64,000 nt of DNA from Calidithermus roseus. GTDB lineage: Bacteria; Deinococcota; Deinococci; Deinococcales; Thermaceae. Under the pieces are notes generated by a model. That model had not been told where the DNA came from, did not search any database, and saw only the letters and a program-made list of their open reading frames with translations. The number at the start of each line of letters is the position of its first letter. The first letter of the stretch is position 1. The stretch lies in contig NZ_QWLA01000003.1 of assembly GCF_003574095.1 (NCBI RefSeq), positions 1-64,000 of the forward strand. Direction: 5' to 3'. Of this stretch, positions 16,451 to 23,993 are shown one piece after another. A program made the position numbers and the translations under genes.

Positions 16451-16779
16451 GCGGCCTCCGTGGGCCTCTCGCGCCTTGCCAGGGGGTGGCCATGCCGGAC
16501 GTAGCCCTGGATGCCCCCCAGCAGCCGGCCCACTTCCGCGAAGCCCTCGTAGCCCAGCACCTCGGCGGCGAGCGCAGCGCGGCTGCCGGAGGCGCAGACC
16601 GTCACGATAGGGTCGCGGAGTTCGCCGAGGTGCTCCAGCAACTCCCCCAGTGGGACGTTGAGCGAGCCGGGGATGTGCCCCTGGGCCCACTCCTCCGGCT
16701 CGCGCACGTCCAGAAGGATTGCCCCGCGGCGCGTCCACAGCGAGAGTTCATTGGGGAAGACGTCGTGGTACATGCTCAC
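16441..16779 (-). CDS. Single-domain rhodanese
   Basis: A 112-aa cytoplasmic rhodanese with AILLDVREPEEWAQGHIPGSLNVPL and an active-site loop VCASGSRAA holding the catalytic Cys. The start may be the GTG at 16779 or the ATG at 16773; neither has a clearly better ribosome-binding site. It follows the next rhodanese by no bases and runs into the exporter gene. Rhodaneses of this kind shuttle sulfane sulfur between thiols. Confidence 0.82.
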   Translation of the reverse strand: MSMYHDVFPNELSLWTRRGAILLDVREPEEWAQGHIPGSLNVPLGELLEHLGELRDPIVTVCASGSRAALAAEVLGYEGFAEVGRLLGGIQGYVRHGHPLARRERPTEAACS

Positions 16780-17118
16780 TCACTTCACCGGCAGTCCCGC
16801 CCGCCTCCAGGCCTCGAGGCCCCCCGCCAGGTTGTAGGCTTTGAAGCCCTTAGCCGCCAGGAAGCGCGCTGCCGAGGCGCTGCGGCTGCCGCTGCGGCAC
16901 TGGCAGATGATCTCCTTCTCCCTGGGCAGCTTCTCCCACTCGGCGGCCAGCCGCTCCAGCGGCAGGGCCTGCGAGCCGGGGATCTTGGCCTCCTTGCGCT
17001 CCAGCGGCGTGCGCACGTCGAGGAGAAGGGCGCCGGCCTCGAGCTTTTGTCGGGCCTCGGCGGGGGAGAGGCGGCCCACGGCGGGGCCCCCCAGCAGCTT
17101 CTTGAGCCAGCCGATCAA
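16780..17118 (-). CDS. Single-domain rhodanese
   Basis: A 112-aa rhodanese starting with TTG, overlapping the preceding stop as TTGA. Motifs are LLLDVRTPLERKEAKIPGSQ and the active-site loop CQCRSGSRSASAARFL. The short hydrophobic N terminus (MIGWLKKLLGG) is a feature of several bacterial rhodaneses and may associate with membranes. It is one of five rhodanese domains encoded in a 2.5-kb run, apart from the two in the dioxygenase fusion. Confidence 0.82.
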   Translation of the reverse strand: MIGWLKKLLGGPAVGRLSPAEARQKLEAGALLLDVRTPLERKEAKIPGSQALPLERLAAEWEKLPREKEIICQCRSGSRSASAARFLAAKGFKAYNLAGGLEAWRRAGLPVK

Positions 17119-17777
17119 CGCTCCACCTCGAAGCCCGCGCCCATCCAGCCGTAGGTGCCGCCCTCGAGGTTGCCCACGAGCTCCTTGTCGAAGCCCTGGC
17201 CCACCAGGTAGGCCGCAGCCTGGGAGGAGCGGTTGCCCGAGGCGCAGGCCAGCAAGATCTTGCGGTCTTTGGGCAACTGCCCCGCCTGGGCCACGAAGCG
17301 CCCCAGCGGGACATTGACCGCGCCCGGCAGGTGCCCCATGGCGTACTCGTAGGGCTCGCGCACGTCGACGACATAGGCTCCTGCGTCCACCCAGGCCTTG
17401 GCCTCGTGCGGGGTGAGTTCGGTGAAGGCGGTTTCGCGGTAGGTCACCTCCACCGGGACGGTGTCCAAGGGCAGCCCGGCGCGGTACCAGGCCAGGATGC
17501 CCCCGTCGAGGTTGAGCACCCGGGCGTAGCCCTTGGCCGCTAGCCAGGCTGCCGCCTGCGCCGAGCGGCCCCCGCTGCGGCAGTAGAGCACCACCGGCTC
17601 GTCCTTGGGCAGTTCGGCGGCCCGCCCGGTGAACTCCGACAGCGGCACCAGCTTGGCGCCGGGGATGCGGGAGTTGGCGAATTCCTCGGCCTCGCGCACG
17701 TCCACGAAGAGGACCTTTTCCTCGAGCAGCTTGTGCGCTTGTTGGGGGGTGATGTCCTTGTAGGGCACGGTCAACAT
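17115..17777 (-). CDS. Tandem-domain rhodanese (sulfurtransferase)
   Basis: A 220-aa protein with two rhodanese domains. The start at 17777 has AAGGAGA upstream. Domain 1 has VLFVDVREAEEFANSRIPGA and active loop YCRSGGRSAQAA; domain 2 has VVDVREPYEYAMGHLPGAV and loop ACASGNRSSQAA. Both domains keep the catalytic Cys, whereas many tandem rhodaneses have one dead domain. Probably a cytoplasmic thiosulfate or persulfide sulfurtransferase. Confidence 0.85.
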   Translation of the reverse strand: MLTVPYKDITPQQAHKLLEEKVLFVDVREAEEFANSRIPGAKLVPLSEFTGRAAELPKDEPVVLYCRSGGRSAQAAAWLAAKGYARVLNLDGGILAWYRAGLPLDTVPVEVTYRETAFTELTPHEAKAWVDAGAYVVDVREPYEYAMGHLPGAVNVPLGRFVAQAGQLPKDRKILLACASGNRSSQAAAYLVGQGFDKELVGNLEGGTYGWMGAGFEVER

Positions 17778-17800
17778 GCTTCTCCTTCGTCGTTGGATCT

Positions 17801-18115
17801 CTAGGTCGGGCTGGCGCAGGGGATCCCCGTCTCGCGCCAGGCTTTGATGCCGCCCTCGAGGTGCCAGACTTTGCGGTAGCCCAGCGCCAGGAGGGTCTTC
17901 AGGGCTTCTTGGGAGCGGTTGCCGCTGCGGCAGTACAGCAGCACCGGACGTTCGCGCTCGAGCTCGAGCGCAGCCCTGGCCTCGAGGGTGCTCAAAGGGA
18001 GCCGCACGGCGCCCGGCAGCACCCCCTCGGCCCACTCCTCCGGCTCGCGCACGTCCACCACCTGGTAGCGCTCGAGGGTGCGGTAAGCCGTCTTGGGATC
18101 GAGGTTTCGGGTCAT
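17801..18115 (-). CDS. Single-domain rhodanese
   Basis: A 104-aa rhodanese with VVDVREPEEWAEGVLPGAV and active loop LYCRSGNRSQEAL. I prefer the ATG at 18115: a start 60 bases upstream would put a strong hairpin (18137-18158) inside the coding sequence. No good ribosome-binding site precedes 18115, so translation may depend on the upstream gene. It belongs to the operon led by the persulfide dioxygenase fusion. Confidence 0.78.
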   Translation of the reverse strand: MTRNLDPKTAYRTLERYQVVDVREPEEWAEGVLPGAVRLPLSTLEARAALELERERPVLLYCRSGNRSQEALKTLLALGYRKVWHLEGGIKAWRETGIPCASPT

Positions 18116-18136
18116 GGTGTGTTCGCTTTGGGAGAT

Positions 18137-18158
18137 CCCCCGAGCCTGCGGGCTCGGG
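18137..18158 (-). terminator. Intercistronic hairpin after the persulfide dioxygenase gene
   Basis: CCCCGAGCC and GGCTCGGGG pair perfectly around TGCG. It lies between the stop of the dioxygenase-rhodanese gene and the next rhodanese start. There is no T-tract, so it may act as an mRNA stabiliser or partial attenuator that sets the ratio of the first gene to the rest. Confidence 0.55.
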
Positions 18159-18175
18159 GGCAGGCAAAGCTTCAC

Positions 18176-19618
<1,443 letters not shown>

Positions 19619-19638
19619 CTGCAAACCTCCTAAGCGCA

Positions 19639-19684
19639 AGGATATATCCCTGGGGGGTATATGTCAAGTACCCCCAGGGGGTAT
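19639..19684 (-). promoter_or_regulatory. Promoter with two CstR-type operators before the persulfide dioxygenase
   Basis: On the minus strand TTGACA (19667-19662) and TATCCT (19644-19639) are 17 bases apart. The + strand site ATATCCCTGGGGGGTAT (19644-19660) fills the spacer; a second copy, GTACCCCCAGGGGGTAT (19668-19684), lies immediately upstream of the -35 box and overlaps the last codons of the sqr gene. Both match the ATACC-N7-GGTAT form with one change in the left half. Two sites suggest cooperative or tighter repression here. Confidence 0.75.
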
Positions 19685-20955
19685 TAAACCCGACCCTTGA
19701 GCATGAGGTTCCAGTACATGAGGGGAAGCCCATGCTTCTTTAACAACCACATGTCGTAGCGCTCTTTTTGGGTGTTGATAACGGGAAGGGTGGGATGCCA
19801 GACGTTATCGTAGAGAAACTCCGCGAGGAACATCTTTCCATAAGCCGTGACCAGGGGGCAGGAGGTGTAGCCATCGTACCGGGCTTGGGGATCTTGGCCC
19901 CGCATCACCTGTAAAAGGTTCTCCACCAGTACTGGAGCCTGCTTGCGGATGGCCGCCCCGGTTTTGGAGGTGGGGGCGCTGCTCGCGTCGCCCAGGCTAA
20001 AGACGTTGGCATAGCGGGTATGCTGAAGGGTGTGCTTGTCCACCTGCACCCAGCCCAGAGGCGTCGAAGGATCGGCCAAGGGGCTTTGCTTGATGAAGTC
20101 GGGGGCGCTTTGGGGTGGCACGACGTGCAGGAAGTCGAAGGGGATGACAACCCTAGGTCTCGAGGCGCTGGGGTTGGATTTGACCAGGGGGTGGTTGGGC
20201 GTGAATTCAAAGGTGGCCTCCTTCCGCCGTGGGTCTACGGCTACGAGCTCATGGTGAAACCGGGTTGTTATGTTATACCGCTGGACCACCTTATCCAGCA
20301 CCGCCTTGACCTCGGGAACCCCGAAGATGGTGGTCCCGGCGGAGCCGAAGATCACCTGGGTTTCCTTGGCGATTCCCCGCCGACGGGCGTAGTCGGCGGC
20401 GAGGTACATGATCTTCTGCGGAGCCCCACCGCACTTGATGGGTGTGCTGGGAGCGGTGAAAAGGGCTACACCGCCTTTAAAGCCTCGTAGAAACTCCCAG
20501 GTCTTGGGGGCTAGATCGAAGCGGTAGTTGCTGCTGACGCCGTTTTTCCCCAGGGTTTCTTCCAGTCCTTCGATTTTGTGCCAGTCGAGCTGGATGCCCG
20601 CTGCTACCACCAGAAAGTCGTAGCCGATCTCCAGGCCGTTGCGGGTGGCCACGCTCTGGCTTTCGGGATCGATGGCTTCGGCGTAGTCTTGAATCCATTT
20701 CACGCCTGTGGGTATGAGGGGTTCTTGGGGTCGTGCCGTGGCGGCCGCAGAGTAGACCCCTGCCCCCACCAGCGTCCAGGCGGGTTGGTAGTAGTGGTTG
20801 GGTGAGGGCTCGAGGACGGCCACATCCGGTTCACCTCTCCGGTGCAACTGGGCAGCGACCGTCAGGCCCGCCGTTCCTCCGCCAATGATCAGGATGCGGT
20901 GGTGGAGGCGGCTTTTCACCGTAATGCTCATCTTCGCTTCTTCCCTGGCAATCAT
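19684..20955 (-). CDS. sqr: Sulfide:quinone oxidoreductase
   Basis: A 423-aa FAD enzyme. The N-terminal motif ILIIGGGTAGLTVAAQLHRR binds FAD. Two cysteines, C175 in TPIKCGGAPQK and C366 in YTSCPLVTAYGK, fit the redox disulfide of SQR of the mitochondrial-like type, as do NHYYQPAWTLVGAG and the long C-terminal tail for membrane association (KHGLPLMYWNLMLKGR). It oxidises sulfide to persulfide and reduces quinone. GGAGG lies eight bases before the start. It is divergent from a LysR gene and its 3' end carries an operator for the next operon. Distinct from the periplasmic sulfide dehydrogenase at 3941-5221. Confidence 0.88.
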   Translation of the reverse strand: MIAREEAKMSITVKSRLHHRILIIGGGTAGLTVAAQLHRRGEPDVAVLEPSPNHYYQPAWTLVGAGVYSAAATARPQEPLIPTGVKWIQDYAEAIDPESQSVATRNGLEIGYDFLVVAAGIQLDWHKIEGLEETLGKNGVSSNYRFDLAPKTWEFLRGFKGGVALFTAPSTPIKCGGAPQKIMYLAADYARRRGIAKETQVIFGSAGTTIFGVPEVKAVLDKVVQRYNITTRFHHELVAVDPRRKEATFEFTPNHPLVKSNPSASRPRVVIPFDFLHVVPPQSAPDFIKQSPLADPSTPLGWVQVDKHTLQHTRYANVFSLGDASSAPTSKTGAAIRKQAPVLVENLLQVMRGQDPQARYDGYTSCPLVTAYGKMFLAEFLYDNVWHPTLPVINTQKERYDMWLLKKHGLPLMYWNLMLKGRV

Positions 20956-21018
20956 CGGGCTTTCCTCCGGCTGACTAGAGGTTAGGCATTACCCAGGGTC
21001 ATGGCAAGTAGCTAAGGG

Positions 21019-21047
21019 TTATACCTCTGATAACCCCTCAGGTATAA
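21019..21047. promoter_or_regulatory. LysR-type palindrome between sqr and lysR
   Basis: TTATACCT (21019-21026) and AGGTATAA (21040-21047) form a perfect inverted repeat with a 13-base centre, the size and T-to-A pattern of LysR boxes. TATAAT at 21043-21048 could be the -10 box of the lysR gene, so binding would repress its own gene. In the opposite direction TATAAC overlaps the other arm as a -10 for sqr. The site is not a match to the 17-bp CstR-type motif, although it shares GGTAT. Confidence 0.6.
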
Positions 21048-21067
21048 TCGTTGCCACAACACCTGCC

Positions 21068-22021
21068 ATGCGCTTAAACCCCCGCTACCTGATGGTGTTC
21101 TGCGTGGTGGCCGAGCTGCGCAGCCTCAGCCGCGCAGCCGAGGTGCTGCACCTCAGCCAGCCCGCCATCAGCAAGACGCTCAAAGCCCTCGAGGACATCT
21201 TCCGGCAACCGCTCTACGAGCGCACCGCCAAGGGGATCGTCCTGACCGAGGCTGGCCGGGCCCTCCTGCCCTACGCGTGCGCGGTGAGCCGCAGCTTGGC
21301 ACAGGCTACTCGCTTCATCGAGGAGCAGCGCACCCGCCGCACCCCTGCCTTCACCGTGGGCCTATCCTGGAGCCTGATCCCGCGCTTTCAGGCGGCGCTG
21401 CTGCGCTGGGCCGAGGCCGAGGGTGGCAGAACCCGCTTCGATCTGCACCTCGTGCACGGCACCACCCTCGAGCTCATCGAGCAGGTCTACCAGCGCGACC
21501 TCGACGGGGCCTTGGTGCTCGGCGGCAGCGAGGCCCTGCCGGAGCCGCTCGAGGCCCGGCGCGTCACCACCGACGAGGCCATGCTGGCAGTCGCGCCCAG
21601 CCACCCCTGGGCGGGCCTGGGGGGTATCGCGCTGGGGCAGTTGGAGGGGGCGCGGGTCCTGGTGCCCCAGCGCAACTCGAGGCTGCGCCTGCGGCTGGAG
21701 CAGTTCCTCGAGGGCCATGGCATCGTGCCCGAGCGCTTCGTTGAGTGCGGGAGCCTGTTGGGGGTCAAGGCGGCGGCGCTGGACGGGCTCGGGGTGGGCA
21801 TCGTCTGTCGTTCCTTCATCGAGCCCGAGGTGAGCACCGGTGCCCTCAAGGGGCTGTTCATCGAGGATCCAGGCTTTGCCCTCGGCGTGCACTGGATCGG
21901 CCACCCCGAGCCCACGTTGGGCCTCACGGTGCGCGAACTCACGGCCTCGCTGCTGGGGGCGCTGCGCCACGTCCGTGTGCCGGACAGCGCATCGGGCCAG
22001 GTCTCCACGGGGGCCCGCTGA
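21068..22021 (+). CDS. LysR-family transcriptional regulator
   Basis: A 317-aa protein with an N-terminal winged helix (RYLMVFCVVAELRSLSRAAEVLHLSQPAISKTLKALE), the LysR signature, and a C-terminal periplasmic-binding-protein fold for an effector. Divergent transcription from sqr with a shared palindrome suggests it controls sqr and itself, perhaps in response to a sulfur compound. The effector cannot be told from sequence. The 3' end converges on the CsoR/CstR-family gene with a 35-bp gap. Confidence 0.85.
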   Translation: MRLNPRYLMVFCVVAELRSLSRAAEVLHLSQPAISKTLKALEDIFRQPLYERTAKGIVLTEAGRALLPYACAVSRSLAQATRFIEEQRTRRTPAFTVGLSWSLIPRFQAALLRWAEAEGGRTRFDLHLVHGTTLELIEQVYQRDLDGALVLGGSEALPEPLEARRVTTDEAMLAVAPSHPWAGLGGIALGQLEGARVLVPQRNSRLRLRLEQFLEGHGIVPERFVECGSLLGVKAAALDGLGVGIVCRSFIEPEVSTGALKGLFIEDPGFALGVHWIGHPEPTLGLTVRELTASLLGALRHVRVPDSASGQVSTGAR

Positions 22022-22056
22022 AGCTCCCGCCGACTGGCCGGGGTGGGAAGCTCGGG

Positions 22057-22359
22057 TTAGCGGCGCAGCAGGCGCACGGCCTCCACGATGGCCCGCGTGT
22101 CCCCCTGGCCCTTGGCCAAGTCGGCTTGGCACTCCTCGAGGTAGGTCTCGAAGATGATGTCGCCGGTGGCCTCGAGGGCGCTGCGCACGCCGGAGAGCAG
22201 GGTGAGGATCTCGCGGCAGTCGCGCTCCTCCTCGACCATCTTCTGCAGGCCGCGCACCTGGCCCTCCAGGCGCTTGAGGCGGTTGAGCACTTGCTCCTTG
22301 GTCGGGGGAGCGGGCCGGGGCTTGCGCTGGGGTCGGCTTCGGTTCGCAACGACACTCAA
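22057..22359 (-). CDS. CsoR/CstR-family (DUF156) repressor, probably persulfide-sensing
   Basis: A 100-aa all-helical repressor starting at TTG with GAGGTGA upstream. The domain LNRLKRLEGQVRGLQKMVEEERDCREIL is the family signature. Copper sensors CsoR need a Cys-His-Cys triad; here the two Cys are present (RDCREIL and LEECQADL) but the residue four before the second Cys is Tyr, not His. Loss of the His points to the persulfide sensor CstR, where the two Cys form di- or trisulfide links. A matching operator lies 20 bases upstream, so it is probably autoregulated. Confidence 0.8.
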   Translation of the reverse strand: MSVVANRSRPQRKPRPAPPTKEQVLNRLKRLEGQVRGLQKMVEEERDCREILTLLSGVRSALEATGDIIFETYLEECQADLAKGQGDTRAIVEAVRLLRR

Positions 22360-22378
22360 GGTTCACCTCGCAGGCTGG

Positions 22379-22395
22379 GTATCCCTCAGGGGTAT
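22379..22395. promoter_or_regulatory. CstR-type operator upstream of its own gene
   Basis: GTATCCCTCAGGGGTAT matches the 17-bp ATACC-N7-GGTAT form with changes only in the left half. It lies 20 bases before the TTG start of the CsoR/CstR-family gene. On the minus strand a weak TTGCCC ... GGATAC promoter overlaps it. Self-repression is the simple reading. Confidence 0.65.
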
Positions 22396-22438
22396 TTCCC
22401 TGGGCAACAGTTTATCCTATGGGCGCGTCAGGAATAGT

Positions 22439-23251
22439 CTACCGCAGCCGCTCGAGGAGCTCCTCGAGCTGCGCCCGGTTGACGGGGCCGAGGTGGCGCG
22501 CCAGGACCCGCCCGTCCGCCCCGATCAGCAAGGTGGTGGGTAGGCCGCTGACCTGGAAGCTCCCCCGTAGGTTGGCGCCGTCCAGGAAGACTCGGGCCGA
22601 CAGGCCAGCCTCCTTCAGGAAGCCCTGGACGGCCTCCGTGTCCTCCCCGGCGTTGAGCAGCACGATGGGGTAGCCTTTCTGCTGGTACTCCACCAGCAGG
22701 GGCATCTCGCTGCGGCAGGGCGGGCACCAGGTGGCCCAGACGTTGAGCAGCATGGGCTTGGGCAGGTCGCCGAAGCGCGCCGGGATGGGCTGAGAGTGGC
22801 CGGGCTCGAGGTAGGCCAGCGGCTTGGCGTCGAAGGCCAGGCTCTCGCTTGCCGGGCCGGGGCGCAGCAGCACCTGCTGGAGCCCCAGCGGCAGCGCGGC
22901 CAGGGCGAGGGCGCCGGCGGCGGGGACCAAAAGCCGCCCGGCCTCCCGGCGCAGCAGGGCTCCGGCCATCACCGCGCCCCCGACCAGCCCCCACCACCAA
23001 CTCCAGCCCCCGCTGCGGAGGTCCACGACCCCCAGCAGGGCCGAGGCGAGGTCGGGCCAGGTCCCCAGGTGCCCCAGCGCGTACCCCAGCCGGGCCGCCA
23101 GGAGCGCCGCCAGCAGCACCCACCCGCTCCGGGCCTCCAGGCCCCGCCGCGCCGCCAGCGCGGTGAAGGCCAGGATCCCCAGCAGCAGGGCCAGGTTGGG
23201 CCAGCTCAGGGCCAGCGCTCCCAGCAGGAGGGCATCGGGGCTCAGGCTCAT
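22439..23251 (-). CDS. Membrane-anchored thioredoxin (TlpA) with polytopic N-terminal domain
   Basis: A 270-aa fusion. The first 130 residues contain about four transmembrane helices, with a loop pattern (LLAARLGYALGHLGTW, GGWSWWWGLVGGAVMAG) that recalls prolipoprotein diacylglyceryl transferase (Lgt), although Lgt's full set of catalytic motifs is not evident. Residues 140-270 are a thioredoxin domain with active site WATWCPPCRSEMP and cis-Pro loop SGLPTTLLIG, facing the periplasm. It probably reduces periplasmic disulfides or persulfides. It overlaps the upstream rhodanese by four bases, and the operon has a CstR-type operator. Confidence 0.78.
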   Translation of the reverse strand: MSLSPDALLLGALALSWPNLALLLGILAFTALAARRGLEARSGWVLLAALLAARLGYALGHLGTWPDLASALLGVVDLRSGGWSWWWGLVGGAVMAGALLRREAGRLLVPAAGALALAALPLGLQQVLLRPGPASESLAFDAKPLAYLEPGHSQPIPARFGDLPKPMLLNVWATWCPPCRSEMPLLVEYQQKGYPIVLLNAGEDTEAVQGFLKEAGLSARVFLDGANLRGSFQVSGLPTTLLIGADGRVLARHLGPVNRAQLEELLERLR

Positions 23252-23679
23252 CGCTCGAGGGGGTAGCCCGCCGACTGCCAGGCCAGTATGCCGCCCTGTA
23301 CGTTGCGCACGTCTTTGAAGCCGAGCTCGGCCAGCGTCCGGCTGGCCTGCACTGAGCGGTTGCCGCTGCGGCAGATCACGTACACCGGGGCGTCCTTGGG
23401 GAGTTGCCCGGCCCGGGCGGCGACCTGCCCCAGGGGCAGCAGGATGGACCCCGGCACGTGCCCCTCGGCGTACTCATAGGGCTCGCGCACGTCCAGCACG
23501 ATGCGGTCGGGCTCGCCGGCGGCCTGAAGCTCCTGCACGCTCACGTCCTTGTAGCCCGGCTTGGGGGCGCAACTGTTGAGCAGCACGAGGGCCACCAGGC
23601 CCACCACGAGCCAGGGCATGACCCGGCACAGTGAGAAGCCCTGCACCCGGCAGGCCAGGAAGGAGCGCAGGCGCTCCAT
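23248..23679 (-). CDS. Membrane-anchored or lipoprotein rhodanese
   Basis: A 143-aa protein. One hydrophobic segment (WLVVGLVALVLLNSC) precedes Cys in a lipobox-like LNSC, so it may be a lipoprotein or a single-pass membrane protein. The rhodanese domain follows, with IVLDVREPYEYAEGHVPGS and active loop VICRSGNRSVQASR. The ATG at 23679 overlaps the stop of a 44-codon gene (TGATG), supporting this start; an ATG at 23619 is an alternative without a ribosome-binding site. It probably displays a sulfurtransferase domain outside the cytoplasmic membrane, next to the thioredoxin that follows. Confidence 0.78.
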   Translation of the reverse strand: MERLRSFLACRVQGFSLCRVMPWLVVGLVALVLLNSCAPKPGYKDVSVQELQAAGEPDRIVLDVREPYEYAEGHVPGSILLPLGQVAARAGQLPKDAPVYVICRSGNRSVQASRTLAELGFKDVRNVQGGILAWQSAGYPLER

Positions 23680-23813
23680 CAGCGCACACCCCCCGTGCCC
23701 AGCATCAAAAGGGTCTCGAGCGGCGTGAAGACCGCCACCTCCACGGGCTGCTGGATGGCGCCCGGCACCTCCCGTACCTGTTTGCGGATGTCGTCGGGGA
23801 ATATTTTCTCCAT
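23679..23813 (-). CDS. 44-aa hypothetical protein, first gene of the rhodanese-thioredoxin operon
   Basis: A small gene: ATG at 23813, stop 23679-23681. GAGGAAAAGCC precedes the start with good spacing, and a complete promoter with an operator lies 38-66 bases upstream. The stop overlaps the ATG of the rhodanese. The product opens MEKIFPDDIRKQVREVPGA and contains VEVAVFTPLETLLMLG; it is soluble, without Cys. I do not recognise a family. It could be a leader peptide that couples translation, or a real small protein. Retained because of signal quality. Confidence 0.55.
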   Translation of the reverse strand: MEKIFPDDIRKQVREVPGAIQQPVEVAVFTPLETLLMLGTGGVR

Positions 23814-23850
23814 GGCTTTTCCTCGTGCGCTCCGTAGAGCCGCTCAGCCC

Positions 23851-23879
23851 AGTATACCCCCAGGGGATATATCCGTAAA
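23851..23879 (-). promoter_or_regulatory. Promoter with embedded CstR-type operator
   Basis: On the minus strand TTTACG (23879-23874) and TATACT (23856-23851) are 17 bases apart. The + strand sequence ATACCCCCAGGGGATAT (23854-23870) lies in the spacer and overlaps the -10 box; it matches the ATACC-N7-GGTAT form with one change. It drives the 44-aa gene, the rhodanese and the membrane thioredoxin. Confidence 0.75.
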
Positions 23880-23993
23880 CTGGCCCGGTGTTTGAACGAG
23901 GGGTACGGGGGACCTGCCTGGGCCCGTACATCTCCAAGGCCATCGTCCAAGGCTATGTGGGCGTAGGCCATGCCGCCGGCGCTTCCCGTGGGT

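Noticed and set aside
22439-22850. Calling the membrane-thioredoxin fusion simply an Lgt enzyme
   Set aside because: The similarity is limited to helix pattern and a short motif; the soluble thioredoxin domain with CPPC is the only certain part.
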